Assembly: GCF_011044975.1 (NCBI RefSeq)
Contig: NZ_JAAKZV010000035.1
Span: 1 to 47,623, forward strand
Length of the DNA: 47,623 bases
Direction of reading: 5' to 3'
Source: Streptomyces coryli
GTDB lineage: Bacteria > Actinomycetota > Actinomycetes > Streptomycetales > Streptomycetaceae
Notes under the pieces: model-generated
The model's input: the letters and a program-made list of their open reading frames with translations, nothing else
Told to the model about the DNA's origin: nothing
Databases searched by the model: none
Translations under genes and position numbers: made by a program
In this document: piece after piece, positions 8,140 through 16,353 of the stretch
How the letters are laid out: each line of letters opens with the position of its first letter
Numbering within the stretch: position 1 is the first letter of the stretch

Positions 8140-9504
8140 GTGGGACGGAAGTGGTTCGCCGCTGACCCCGGACGGCTGCGGTTGCGTACCGCGGCGCGTG
8201 CCGTGCTCGGCGTCGGTCTCGCCGTCGCTGCCGCATACGCCGCCGGGCTGCCGCTGCCCGCGATGATCACCGGCGGGCTCGCCGCGCTGCTCGCGCTCTT
8301 CACGGTGGCCGATCCGACCGTACGGGCCCAGGCGCTGACGACCGCGCTGCTGCCGGTGGCCGGGCTGCCCGTGCTCGCCGCCGCGACGGCGCTGCACGAC
8401 CTTCCGCTGGTACGGGACGCCGTCTTCCTGGCCGTGGTGCTGGGCGGGGCGTACGCGCGCCGCTGGGGCCCGCGCGGGCACGCGGTCGGGATCTTCGCGT
8501 TCATGATGTTCTTCGTGGTGCAGTTCCTGCGGGCGGGCACCGGGCAGCTGGCCCAGATCGCCGCCGCCGTGCTGCTGGGCCTTGCGATGGCCGCCGCGGT
8601 GCGCTTCGGCGCCTGGTGCATCGAGCGGCGCACGCCGCCGCCCGCCGCGGTCGCGGCGGCCGCGGGGCGCGGGCTCGCTCGGGTCACGACGCGGCAGGCG
8701 CTGCAGGTGACGGCGGCCTGCGCGATCGCGATGGCGGTCGGGCACGCGGTCTCCTCGGACCGCTGGTACTGGGCCGTCGGCACCGCCTGGTGGGTCTTCG
8801 TGAACACCGCCTCCCGCGGCGAGACCCTGGTCCGCGGCTTCCGCCGGGTGCTCGGCACGCTGGTCGGCATCGCCGCCGGGCTCGCGGTCGCGGTGCCGAT
8901 CGAGGGCGCGCCGGTGCCGAGCGCCGTGGTCGTCGCGGCGTGCGTCTTCGGGATCTTCTACACGGCCGCGGTCTCGTACAGCTGGATGATGTTCTTCGTG
9001 ACCGTGATGGTCGGCGTGCTGTACGGCCTGATCGGCGTGCTGTCGCCCGCGCTGCTGGCGCTGCGCGCGGAGCAGACCGCGGTCGGCGCGCTGGCGGCGG
9101 CGTTCGCGGTGGCGGCGGTGCTGCCCGTCACGACGCACGGGCAGACGGACGCGTGGGTGCGGCGGGCGCTGGAGTGCGTGCACGCCTGCACGGATGCCGC
9201 GGCGCGGCGGCTCGGCGGGGGAGCGGCGGATCCCGGCGCGCACCTGGCCGAGTTCGAGCTGCACCTGGCCAAGGTCAGGGCCTCGCTCGCCCCGCTGCTG
9301 CACCCGCTGAACCCCTTCGCCGCCCGCAAGGCCCGCGCCCGCCTGATCCTCGACCTGCTGGACGAGTGCGCGGCGGGCCTGCGCGGCGTCGTATCGGCGG
9401 ACGCCGACCACGAGACGCACCACGAGCGGGTACGGACGGCGCTGTCCCGCCTCCACGCCCCGCTCGAGGCCGCGCCGAAAGCGCCTTACGTGTCGGCGGC
9501 CTGA
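8140..9504 (+). CDS. FUSC-family membrane protein
   Basis: About 454 aa with two blocks of roughly six hydrophobic segments separated by a short loop, and a hydrophilic helical C-terminal part. DRWYWAVGTAWWVFVN and GFRRVLGTLVGIAAGL match the FUSC-like domain of fusaric-acid-resistance/YccS-type proteins, thought to be aromatic-acid or related exporters. AGGGAGG at 8126-8132 is 7 nt from GTG 8140 but only 1 nt from ATG 8134, so the GTG is preferred. No membrane-fusion partner is adjacent, as is usual in actinobacteria. Substrate unknown. Confidence 0.8.
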   Translation: MGRKWFAADPGRLRLRTAARAVLGVGLAVAAAYAAGLPLPAMITGGLAALLALFTVADPTVRAQALTTALLPVAGLPVLAAATALHDLPLVRDAVFLAVVLGGAYARRWGPRGHAVGIFAFMMFFVVQFLRAGTGQLAQIAAAVLLGLAMAAAVRFGAWCIERRTPPPAAVAAAAGRGLARVTTRQALQVTAACAIAMAVGHAVSSDRWYWAVGTAWWVFVNTASRGETLVRGFRRVLGTLVGIAAGLAVAVPIEGAPVPSAVVVAACVFGIFYTAAVSYSWMMFFVTVMVGVLYGLIGVLSPALLALRAEQTAVGALAAAFAVAAVLPVTTHGQTDAWVRRALECVHACTDAAARRLGGGAADPGAHLAEFELHLAKVRASLAPLLHPLNPFAARKARARLILDLLDECAAGLRGVVSADADHETHHERVRTALSRLHAPLEAAPKAPYVSAA

Positions 9505-9571
9505 GGGACGTAAGAGCCGATCAGCTAGGGTCGCGCGCATCACGCCCCCTCGGAGAGGACGGATCGCCACC

Positions 9572-10609
9572 ATGGCCGGAGGCCGGCAGCTCGCCCACAT
9601 CGGCTCGTTCACGTCCGAGGGAGGCGCCGGGGTCATCACCGCCGGCTTCGACCCGCGTACGGGCGCGCTGACGCCGCTGTCGGCCACGGACGCCGTCTCC
9701 GATCCGTCCTTCCTCGCCGCCGACGCCCCGTCCGGCATGCTTTACGCCGTCAGCGAGGGGGAGGAGGGGGCGGCCGCCGCCTTCCGTATCCGGGCGGACG
9801 GGCTGGAGCCCGTCGGCTCTCCGGTGCCCGTCGGCGGCTCCGGGCCGACCCATCTCGCGCTGGCCGCCGGGCACCTGCACACCGCGAACTACGTCTCCGG
9901 CAGCGTCAGCACCCTTCCCCTGGCCGCCGACGGCTCGCTGACCGGCGCCACGAGTTTGCTGCGGCACACCGGCTCAGGGCCGAACGCCGACCGCCAGGAG
10001 GGCCCGCACGCGCACCAGGTGCAGCCCGACCCGTCCGGCCGCTGGATCGTGAGCGTCGACCTCGGCACGGACGAGGTGCGGGTGTGCGCGCTCAATGACG
10101 GCGCCCTCGACGTACACGCCGCGACCCGGCTGCGCCCCGGCAGCGGACCGCGGCACCTGGTCTTCCACCCCCGCGGGCACCGCGCCTACGTGCTGCACGA
10201 GCTCACCCCGGCGGTCACCGTCTGCCGCTGGGACGCCGACCGCGGCGAGCTCGAGCCGCTGCGCGAGACCGGCATCCTGCCCGCCGGCGCCGAGGGCGGC
10301 ACGGCGTACGGATCCGGGATCGTGATCTCGCCCGACGGGCGGCTGCTGTGGACCGCGATCCGCGGCCACGACAGCATCAGCACGCTGACCCTCGACGACG
10401 CCGGCGACGCACCGGAGCTGACCGCCAACGCGCCCTGCGGCGGCCGCTGGCCGCGCGACCTCGCGATCGACCCGGCGGGGACGCATATGTACGCGGCGAA
10501 CCAGCACTCCGGCGACGTGGTGTGGTTCGACGTGGACGAGCGCACGGGTGAGCTGACGCGGGCGGGCTCGATCGCGGCACCGGCCGCCTCGTGCGTTGTC
10601 TTCAGCTGA
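9572..10609 (+). CDS. lactonase family protein (6-phosphogluconolactonase-like beta-propeller)
   Basis: A 345-aa protein of the seven-bladed lactonase family (PF10282; YbhE/Pgl and muconate-lactonizing relatives). Repeated blades are visible: SFLAADAPSGMLYAVSE, THLALAAGHLHTANY, RHLVFHPRGHRAYVLHE and RDLAIDPAGTHMYAANQHS. Length matches the family. There is no signal peptide, so it acts in the cytoplasm. It may hydrolyse 6-phosphogluconolactone or another sugar lactone. The ATG follows GGAGAGGAC by about 11 nt. It is followed at once by a strong terminator. Confidence 0.8.
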   Translation: MAGGRQLAHIGSFTSEGGAGVITAGFDPRTGALTPLSATDAVSDPSFLAADAPSGMLYAVSEGEEGAAAAFRIRADGLEPVGSPVPVGGSGPTHLALAAGHLHTANYVSGSVSTLPLAADGSLTGATSLLRHTGSGPNADRQEGPHAHQVQPDPSGRWIVSVDLGTDEVRVCALNDGALDVHAATRLRPGSGPRHLVFHPRGHRAYVLHELTPAVTVCRWDADRGELEPLRETGILPAGAEGGTAYGSGIVISPDGRLLWTAIRGHDSISTLTLDDAGDAPELTANAPCGGRWPRDLAIDPAGTHMYAANQHSGDVVWFDVDERTGELTRAGSIAAPAASCVVFS

Positions 10610-10610
10610 G

Positions 10611-10646
10611 CGGACCCCCGCCCTTCCTGCGAAGAGCGGGGGTCCG
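10611..10646. terminator. bidirectional terminator
   Basis: CGGACCCCCGC 10611-10621 and GCGGGGGTCCG 10636-10646 form a perfect 11-bp GC stem with a 14-nt loop. It lies between convergent stops at 10609 and 10655 and serves both the lactonase and the CbiX-like gene. Confidence 0.85.
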
Positions 10647-10654
10647 GAACAGGC

Positions 10655-11554
10655 TCAGCGCTGGGTCACCGGCTGCGGCTGGATCCCGAGCAGGTTGGAG
10701 TACTGCGCGATGACGAGCTTGCCCACCGACGGGTAGGCGGCCAGCGGCTCGGCCATCGGGCAGGCGGCCTCGCGCGCCGCCGCCTCGAGCAGCCCGGCCG
10801 GGAGCTCGGGGCCGATCACGTACGGCGCGAGGGCCAGCTGTGTGGACCCCGACGTGCGCAGCTGCTCGGCGGTGCGGGCCACCGCGCCCGGCGCGTCCAG
10901 CGCCGTGGCGATGACCGGCACCGCGAGCCGGGCCGACAGCAGCATGCCGGTGATGCCCGCGGACTGCACCGCCTCTTCGCCCCCCGCGGCCGCGAGGATG
11001 ATGCCGTCCGCCGCGGTGGCGACGGTGAACAGCCGCGCCCGGTCCGCGCGCGCCAGGCCCGCCTCGGACAGGCGCACATGCACCGCCTCGGCGAGCAGCG
11101 GGTGCGGGCCGAGGACGTCGGTCAGCTCGGCGGGCACCCGGCTGTCCGCGATGGCCTGCTGGACGCGCCGTACGAGCGCCGCGTCCGGGCCCGCGAGCAG
11201 CGGCACCACGACGGCCACCGGGCCCTCGGGTGCGGGGCGGCCGAGCGCCTCGGCGCGCGCCGCGCGCTCCGCGCCCGCGGCGGCGAGCACGGCGTGCAGC
11301 GCCGGGAAGTCGTCGTCGGCGCCGTCGAGGTAGCCGACCCGGGCGTCCAGGCCCGGCAGCTCGGACCGCGCTATCGAGACGGTCTCCTCGGCCAGGCTGC
11401 GGACGGCGGTGTCCGGGGTGCCGGGGACAGCCAGCACCAGCGCCGGGGCGCCATCGGGGGCGACCACGGGCTCCGGCTTGCGGTGCCGTCCCGGCTGCCG
11501 GGGGCGGGGCATTCGTACGGGCAGGCCGTGTTCGGGGCCAGCGGCAGAGCTCAT
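10655..11554 (-). CDS. CbiX-like sirohydrochlorin chelatase homologue, probably degenerate
   Basis: A 299-aa protein with two CbiX-type halves; the C-terminal half (APYVIGPELPAGLLEAA, then AEPLAAYPSVGKLVIAQY) resembles actinobacterial chelatases that insert Fe or Co into sirohydrochlorin. The positions where active enzymes carry GHGS and the second metal-binding His instead read LAVPGTPD and VPLLAGPDAALVRRV, so the expected catalytic histidines are absent. It may be inactive or have another role. The start ATG 11554 has no SD; a three-codon minicistron with a good SD lies just upstream. It is not next to sulfite reductase or cobalamin genes. Confidence 0.7.
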   Translation of the reverse strand: MSSAAGPEHGLPVRMPRPRQPGRHRKPEPVVAPDGAPALVLAVPGTPDTAVRSLAEETVSIARSELPGLDARVGYLDGADDDFPALHAVLAAAGAERAARAEALGRPAPEGPVAVVVPLLAGPDAALVRRVQQAIADSRVPAELTDVLGPHPLLAEAVHVRLSEAGLARADRARLFTVATAADGIILAAAGGEEAVQSAGITGMLLSARLAVPVIATALDAPGAVARTAEQLRTSGSTQLALAPYVIGPELPAGLLEAAAREAACPMAEPLAAYPSVGKLVIAQYSNLLGIQPQPVTQR

Positions 11555-11565
11555 GGGGCCGCATG

Positions 11566-11577
11566 CTAATGCCTCAT
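11566..11577 (-). other. three-codon minicistron (Met-Arg-His-stop) before the CbiX-like gene
   Basis: On the minus strand GGAGGG is followed 5 nt later by ATG AGG CAT TAG, which ends 11 nt before the ATG of the CbiX-like gene. The downstream start has no SD, so termination and reinitiation at this minicistron could set its expression. A short palindrome, ATACGTCCGTAT (11614-11625), lies further upstream and could be an operator. Confidence 0.4.
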
Positions 11578-11664
11578 GGTGACCCTCCGCAGTGGCGGGG
11601 TTGGTGGGACCGGATACGTCCGTATTTCTCCTGCTGTTGACCGGGCGCGGATCGCGACGGACCG

Positions 11665-12720
11665 TCACCCGGCGTGGTCGTGCGCGCCCTCTGCGACGTG
11701 CAGCATTCCGCCCTGGTCGACGGGAAGCCGCAGCTCGTCGGCGGCGAGGGCCCGGGCGATACGGACCGAGCCGTCGAGCGGGTCGCCGGCGGCCGCCGCG
11801 ATGTCCGCCTCGGGGAGCACCTCGTGCAGGCGGGCGTGCAGCGGGTCCAGGAGGGGTGCGCCGATACGGAACAGGCCGCCGGTCAGCGCGACCGAACTCC
11901 CGCGCTCGCGCGGGCAGACGGCCGCCGCAGCGGCGGCGATGTGCCGGGCCGCCTCGCGCAGGATGTCCGCCGCCACCTCGTCGGTCTCCGCGCAGGCGGC
12001 GACCTCGGGCGCGAAGGAGGCGAGCACCGCGGGCCGGTCGGGACGCGGGTAGAGCTGCCCCGGCATCGCGGGCGCGGATCCGAAGACGGCCGCCAGCCGC
12101 TCCAGCAGCGCCGCGGAACCGCCGTCACGCCCGTCGTGCGCCCTCATCGCCGCTTCGAGTCCGGCGCGGCCGATCCACGCACCGCCGCCGCAGTCGCCGA
12201 GCAAGTGGCCCCAGCCGTCCGCCCGTTTCCAGCCGGACTCGTCCAGCGCCGTGCCCACCGCGATCATTCCGGTGCCGGCCGCGACCACGGCGCCCGGGCG
12301 CTGCCCGAGGGCGCCCGCATACGCGGTCACGCCGTCGGCCGCGAGCGCCAAGCGCCGCACGCCCAGCGCCCGGTGCAGCATCCCGGGGAGCCGGGCGCGC
12401 AGGTCGTCGCCGAGCGAGGCCATGCCGGCGGCGCCGACGCAGGCGGCGGTCACATCGCCGGGGCCGGCGTCCGCCTCGCTGAGGAGCTTCTCCGCGAGCG
12501 GGAGGACCTGCTCCAGCAGGCTGTCCGCGTCGATGCCGGACGGGCCGGTGACGGCGGGGGAGCGGGATTCCGCGGTACGGGCGGCGCCCGGCCCGCCGGA
12601 GTCCGCTCCGCCCGCGCTCGCCCCGGCCGCCGCGCGCGTCAGCGCGACCCGTACCCCCGAGCCGCCGGAGTCGACCGCCAGCACCCAGCGGCCCGCGGCT
12701 GCTCGGTCACCCGAAGCCAC
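11665..12720 (-). CDS. BadF/BadG-type ATPase, N-acetylglucosamine-kinase-like
   Basis: A 351-aa member of the ASKHA fold. Phosphate-1 loop LAVDSGGSGVRVAL is near the N-terminus, phosphate-2 loop VAAGTGMIAVG in the middle, and the adenosine motif SVALTGGLF near residue 285. GWGHLLGDCGGGAWIGR is characteristic of N-acetylglucosamine kinases of the BadF/BadG/BcrA/BcrD family, so phosphorylation of an amino sugar is likely, though not proven. It starts at GTG 12720, overlapping the preceding scramblase-like gene by 14 bp, so the two are translationally coupled. Residues 35-55 form an Ala/Gly-rich insert. Confidence 0.75.
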   Translation of the reverse strand: MASGDRAAAGRWVLAVDSGGSGVRVALTRAAAGASAGGADSGGPGAARTAESRSPAVTGPSGIDADSLLEQVLPLAEKLLSEADAGPGDVTAACVGAAGMASLGDDLRARLPGMLHRALGVRRLALAADGVTAYAGALGQRPGAVVAAGTGMIAVGTALDESGWKRADGWGHLLGDCGGGAWIGRAGLEAAMRAHDGRDGGSAALLERLAAVFGSAPAMPGQLYPRPDRPAVLASFAPEVAACAETDEVAADILREAARHIAAAAAAVCPRERGSSVALTGGLFRIGAPLLDPLHARLHEVLPEADIAAAAGDPLDGSVRIARALAADELRLPVDQGGMLHVAEGAHDHAG

Positions 12721-13576
12721 GGGAGTCCTGCTTCAGCGCGGTGTCGACGGTGAGGGCGGCGGCCACGACGAGGCTCAGCAGCGGGTCGGTGAGCTGGCGG
12801 TGGATCTGCAGCACGTAGTTGTCGGCCGTTGTGAACATCGTCTTGGCGAGGCCCTCCCAGGTCTTGGTGATCCGGGCGACCTCGGTGTCGGTGTGGTCGA
12901 CGATCGCGAAGTTCCAGGCCCGCCAGTTCTCGGCCTTGATCGCGCCGATCTGCTGACCATTCACCATAAAGCCGAAGTTGATCTTGCCGATGGCGTTCTG
13001 CTGCACGATCTCGCCGACGGTCTGCCCGTCGGGCCGCTGCACGATCACCTTGGACTTGATGAACTTCGCCGGCCGGGTCAGCGTCAGATGCACCTGCCCG
13101 TGCGCGTCGCGCACCTCCAGCTTGTGGGTCATGAACTGATCCACGCTGGCCATGAAGCGCACGGCCTTCTTCAAGGTGCTCTGCCCGACCTGCACCACCG
13201 AGCCGATGGTGTTGCCCGCCTGGTCGAAGACGCTGTACTCATTCGTCATCTCGATCAGCTTGGCCTTCTGGTTCACCACCAGAACGGGCTCGGAGAACAG
13301 CGTCCCGCCGCCGTGCTGCGCCGGCCCGACCCCGGCCTGCTGCTGCACCTGGCGCTGCACCTTGGCCTGCTCCTGCACGCGCTGTTGCTGCTGCGCGTAC
13401 TGGTACTGCTGATATTCCTGCGACTGCTGCTGCTGGGGTATCTGCCCGGGAGCGCCCTGCCCCTGCCCGGGGTGGGTGTTCTCCGTCCACTGCTGACCGT
13501 CCCACCAGCGCAGGAGATTCGGCGTGCCATGCGGGTCCGGATACCAGCCCGCCGGTGTATTCGTAGGCGTACTCAT
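12707..13576 (-). CDS. DUF2510 / LURP-one (scramblase-related) protein
   Basis: A 289-aa protein in three parts. Residues 8-32 (AGWYPDPHG...RWWDGQQWT) are a DUF2510 module. Residues about 38-88 are a Gln-rich linker with runs of Q and repeated QQQ. The rest (LVVNQKAKLIEMTNEYSVFD onward, through KINFGFMVNGQQIGAI) is a phospholipid-scramblase-related/LURP-one beta-barrel. DUF2510 commonly occurs at the N-terminus of actinobacterial membrane-associated proteins. There is no signal peptide; the last 25 residues are hydrophobic and may attach to the membrane. It lies 10 bp after ung and overlaps the kinase gene, so it belongs to one operon. Confidence 0.8.
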   Translation of the reverse strand: MSTPTNTPAGWYPDPHGTPNLLRWWDGQQWTENTHPGQGQGAPGQIPQQQQSQEYQQYQYAQQQQRVQEQAKVQRQVQQQAGVGPAQHGGGTLFSEPVLVVNQKAKLIEMTNEYSVFDQAGNTIGSVVQVGQSTLKKAVRFMASVDQFMTHKLEVRDAHGQVHLTLTRPAKFIKSKVIVQRPDGQTVGEIVQQNAIGKINFGFMVNGQQIGAIKAENWRAWNFAIVDHTDTEVARITKTWEGLAKTMFTTADNYVLQIHRQLTDPLLSLVVAAALTVDTALKQDSRGFG

Positions 13577-13586
13577 GCCGTGCAGG

Positions 13587-14264
13587 TTATGGCAGCCGCC
13601 AGTCCACGGGCTCGGCCCCCTGCTCCTGGAGCAGCCCGTTCGCCCGGCTGAAGGGCCGCGAGCCGAAGAAACCCCGGTCCGCCGACATCGGCGACGGATG
13701 CGAGGACTCGATCGCCGGCACGCCCCCGAGCAGCGGCCGCAGATTCCGGGCGTCGCGGCCCCAGAGGATCGCCACCAGCGGGCGGCCGCGGGCTGCCAGC
13801 GCCCGGATCGCCTGCTCCGTGACCTCCTCCCAGCCCTTGCCGCGATGCGCCGCCGGACTCCGCGGCGCGGTGGTCAGCGCCCGGTTCAGCAGCAGCACGC
13901 CCTGCCGCGTCCACGGCGTGAGGTCGCCGTTCGACGGCCGCGGCAGGCCCAGGTCGGTGTGCAGCTCCCGGTAGATGTTCTCCAGGCTGCCGGGCAGCGG
14001 CGCCACCTCGGGCGCGACCGCGAAGCTCAGGCCGATCGCATGCCCCGGCGTCGGATACGGATCCTGGCCGACGATCAGCACCCGCACATCGTCGAAGGGC
14101 TGCTGGAACGCGCGCAGCACATTCGGTCCCGCGGGCAGATACGTCCGCCCCGCCGCCAGCTCGGCGCGCAGGAAGTCGCCCATCGAGGCGACCCGCCCGG
14201 CGACCGGCTCCAGCGCCTTCGCCCAGCCCGGTTCGACGATTTCATTGAGAGGTCGTGCAGCCAC
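13587..14264 (-). CDS. ung: uracil-DNA glycosylase, family 1
   Basis: A 225-aa base-excision repair enzyme that removes uracil from DNA. The water-activating motif is [16 protein letters not shown] with catalytic Asp68; LLLNRALT provides the uracil-binding Asn; HPSPMSA (His189) is the minor-groove intercalation loop. The E. coli motif GQDPYH has Pro in place of the last His, a form I believe is common in actinobacteria. It starts at GTG 14264, 18 bp after the propeller gene, and is followed 10 bp later by the scramblase-like gene, so it lies inside an operon with no other repair gene. Confidence 0.93.
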   Translation of the reverse strand: MAARPLNEIVEPGWAKALEPVAGRVASMGDFLRAELAAGRTYLPAGPNVLRAFQQPFDDVRVLIVGQDPYPTPGHAIGLSFAVAPEVAPLPGSLENIYRELHTDLGLPRPSNGDLTPWTRQGVLLLNRALTTAPRSPAAHRGKGWEEVTEQAIRALAARGRPLVAILWGRDARNLRPLLGGVPAIESSHPSPMSADRGFFGSRPFSRANGLLQEQGAEPVDWRLP

Positions 14265-14282
14265 GGTCGGCCACTCTAGCCC

Positions 14283-15374
14283 TCAGTCGATGGCCACCGC
14301 CCGCACGCACAGCACATCCGGCAGATGCGCGGCCAGTTGCTGCCAGCTCTCCCCGTCGTCCACGCTGGCGAACACCTCGCCATTGCGGTTGCCGAAATAC
14401 ACCCCTGCGGGGTCGGCGTCGTCCGTACACAGCGCGTCCCGCAACACCGTGCCGTAATGCGCCTCTTGGGGCAGCCCCGCGCTCAGCGCCTCCCAGCTCG
14501 CGCCGGCGTCCTGGGTGCGGTACACCCGGCATCTGTTCTCCGCCGGGACCCGGTCCTCGTCGGCGGTGATGGGGAAGAGGTACGCCACATCGCCGCGGTG
14601 CGGATGCGCCGCCACCCCGAAGCCGAAGGTGGACGGCAGCCCGGCGCCGATGTCCTGCCAGCTGCCGCCGGCGTCATCGCTGCGATAGACACCCCAGTGG
14701 TTCTGCAGATACAGCCGGTCCGGGTCCGCCGCGTCCTGCGCCACCTTGTGCACGCACTGGCCGAACTCCGGGAACTGGCTGCCCTCCGGCAGGAACACCG
14801 CCTGCACCCCGGAGTTGGACGGCGCCCAGCTCTTCCCGCCGTCCGCCGTCCGGAACACCCCGGCCGTGGACACGGCGACCAGCACCGCATCGGCGTCCCG
14901 CGGGTCCGTCACCACCGTGTGCAGCCCGAGCCCGCCACCGCCCGGCACCCACTTCTCCCGCGACGGGTGCTCCCACAGCTCGCGCACCAGCTCATATGTC
15001 TCGCCGCCGTCCTCGGACTTGAACAGCCCGCCCGGCTCCGTACCCGCATAGACCACCCCCGGCGCCTCGGGGCCGGCCGGCCGCAGCTGCCACACCCGCT
15101 CCAGCGAAGCCCCGGTGTCCTGCGGATACTTCACCGGTGGCTGCTTCGGCTCCTGCCACGAGGCGCCCAAGTCGTCGGACCAGAAGACGGACGGGCCCCA
15201 GTGCGCGCTGTCGCCGCCGGCGAGAATGCGCGGCGCCGCGCCCCGCTTGTCGATCCCGACCGAATAGATCGCCTGGGCGTTGAACTGCGGCTCGCCGAAT
15301 TCCCACGAGCCGCCCCGGCGCCTGCCGATGAAGAGCCCCTTACGCGTACCCACCGCGAGCAGTGCGTCCGACAT
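14283..15374 (-). CDS. BNR/sortilin-like beta-propeller protein
   Basis: A 363-aa protein with repeated Asp-box/BNR blades: SDDLGASWQ, SEDGGETYE, TADGGKSWA, SDDAGGSWQ, TQDAGASWE and SVDDGESWQ, spaced as expected for a propeller of the VPS10/exo-sialidase-like class. No signal peptide is present (MSDALLAVGTRKGLFIG), so it is probably cytoplasmic and not a true sialidase. ATG 15374 follows GGAGGT by 8 nt; an upstream GTG is rejected because of this SD. It leads the compact gene set with ung, the scramblase-like gene and the kinase. Function unknown. Confidence 0.8.
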   Translation of the reverse strand: MSDALLAVGTRKGLFIGRRRGGSWEFGEPQFNAQAIYSVGIDKRGAAPRILAGGDSAHWGPSVFWSDDLGASWQEPKQPPVKYPQDTGASLERVWQLRPAGPEAPGVVYAGTEPGGLFKSEDGGETYELVRELWEHPSREKWVPGGGGLGLHTVVTDPRDADAVLVAVSTAGVFRTADGGKSWAPSNSGVQAVFLPEGSQFPEFGQCVHKVAQDAADPDRLYLQNHWGVYRSDDAGGSWQDIGAGLPSTFGFGVAAHPHRGDVAYLFPITADEDRVPAENRCRVYRTQDAGASWEALSAGLPQEAHYGTVLRDALCTDDADPAGVYFGNRNGEVFASVDDGESWQQLAAHLPDVLCVRAVAID

Positions 15375-15418
15375 GTCCTGCCACCTCCGAGACACCCTTG
15401 TCCGTCAGCCGATGTGAG

Positions 15419-16039
15419 CTACGTGACATCCTGCACCCCGGCACTGACATCGGGCGGGAAACCGAGCTCGGCGCCCAGTCCGTACCGCTGGAAGAGCTCC
15501 CCGCGCAGCCGCGCCATCGGCATCGGCGCCCCCGGCAGCAGCCCCGCGAAGACCGCGCCCATCAGCAGCGCGCGCAGCATCGGATAGTCGGTGTCGACGT
15601 CGTCGGAGCCGTACCGCCGCACGGTGTCGCGCAGGATCGCCGCCAGCCGCTGCTGCTCCTCGCATTTGATGAAGCCGTCCGCGAGGAGGATGCCCGCCAT
15701 GTGCTGCCGCATCAGTACGGGCCGGTCCTTCGCCAGGCCCAAGATCGCGTCGATGGCCCGGGCCAGCCGTTCCTTGCCGTCCTCGGTCACGGGCTCGCGG
15801 GCGAGCGCCTCGCTCAGCGTCAGGTGCATCAGCCGGTGCACGGCGGACTGCAGCAGCTGCCGTTTCCCCGGGAAGTAGTACGAGATCAGTCCGCGCGCGG
15901 AGCCGGCCCGGTCGGCGATGTCGCCCAGGGTGGTGGCCTCATAGCCGCGCTCGTCGACAAGCTCGACGGCCGCCTGCAGCAGTCGCTCCCTGGAACGCCG
16001 CCGCAACTCTTCGTTGACCGAGGCGCTGCGCGGGGACAT
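15419..16039 (-). CDS. TetR-family transcriptional regulator
   Basis: A 206-aa repressor. The N-terminal HTH covers about residues 17-63: RERLLQAAVELVDERGYEAT, then TLGDIADRAGSARGLISYYF, which is a textbook TetR recognition helix and tyrosine pair. The C-terminal ligand/dimer domain is helical and unassigned. ATG 16039 follows AGGAG by 7 nt. A palindrome lies 17-34 bp upstream of the start, adjacent to a TATACT -10 element, which suggests autoregulation. No obvious transporter target is adjacent. Confidence 0.9.
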   Translation of the reverse strand: MSPRSASVNEELRRRSRERLLQAAVELVDERGYEATTLGDIADRAGSARGLISYYFPGKRQLLQSAVHRLMHLTLSEALAREPVTEDGKERLARAIDAILGLAKDRPVLMRQHMAGILLADGFIKCEEQQRLAAILRDTVRRYGSDDVDTDYPMLRALLMGAVFAGLLPGAPMPMARLRGELFQRYGLGAELGFPPDVSAGVQDVT

Positions 16040-16056
16040 GCTTAACTCCTGCGTTG

Positions 16057-16078
16057 ACTGGCTGATAGCCAGTATACT
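16057..16078 (-). promoter_or_regulatory. TetR operator candidate and -10 element
   Basis: ACTGGCT (16057-16063) and AGCCAGT (16067-16073) are perfect inverted repeats around GAT. On the minus strand TATACT lies immediately upstream of the palindrome, so the expected transcription start falls inside it. This is the usual geometry of an autoregulated TetR gene. Confidence 0.6.
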
Positions 16079-16089
16079 CTCTGTGGCTT

Positions 16090-16273
16090 CGGGGACCGGT
16101 GTGGCAGATGATGCCCTGCCGGTGTCCCGATTTCTCCCTTCGGGTTCCGGCGACGCGGGGGATCGCCGGAACCCGAAGGCGGGCTCCGAGAATTTCTTCA
16201 GCACGTGGGAACGCGTCACCGCACCCACCCGTTGGACAAATCGAGGCCCCGCGTTCCCCCGTCGCGGGGCCTC
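16090..16273. other. intergenic region with three strong hairpins
   Basis: The 314-bp gap between the TetR start and the DUF402 start contains no convincing gene. It holds (a) an imperfect hairpin 16090-16129, with GGCAG/CTGCC inside CGGGGACC/GGTGTCCCG; (b) a perfect 17-bp hairpin, arms 16137-16153 and 16163-16179, 9-nt loop; (c) a perfect 11-bp hairpin, GAGGCCCCGCG 16243-16253 and CGCGGGGCCTC 16263-16273. None follows the end of a known gene, so they are not ordinary terminators. A structured RNA or attenuator is possible. Confidence 0.5.
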
Positions 16274-16353
16274 ACCAATGCTCCCACCGGCGCGCCGGTC
16301 CGGAGCGGAAATGCGGTGGCGGCTCCGGCGCTGTGCGAGCCACGCTGGGGCAC

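Noticed and set aside
14283-15374. True exo-alpha-sialidase
   Set aside because: Asp-box blades are present, but there is no signal peptide and I see no sialidase FRIP motif or arginine triad.
16137-16179. The 17-bp hairpin as a tRNA or tRNA fragment
   Set aside because: No cloverleaf, no T-loop GTTCGA-type consensus and no acceptor pairing can be drawn around it.
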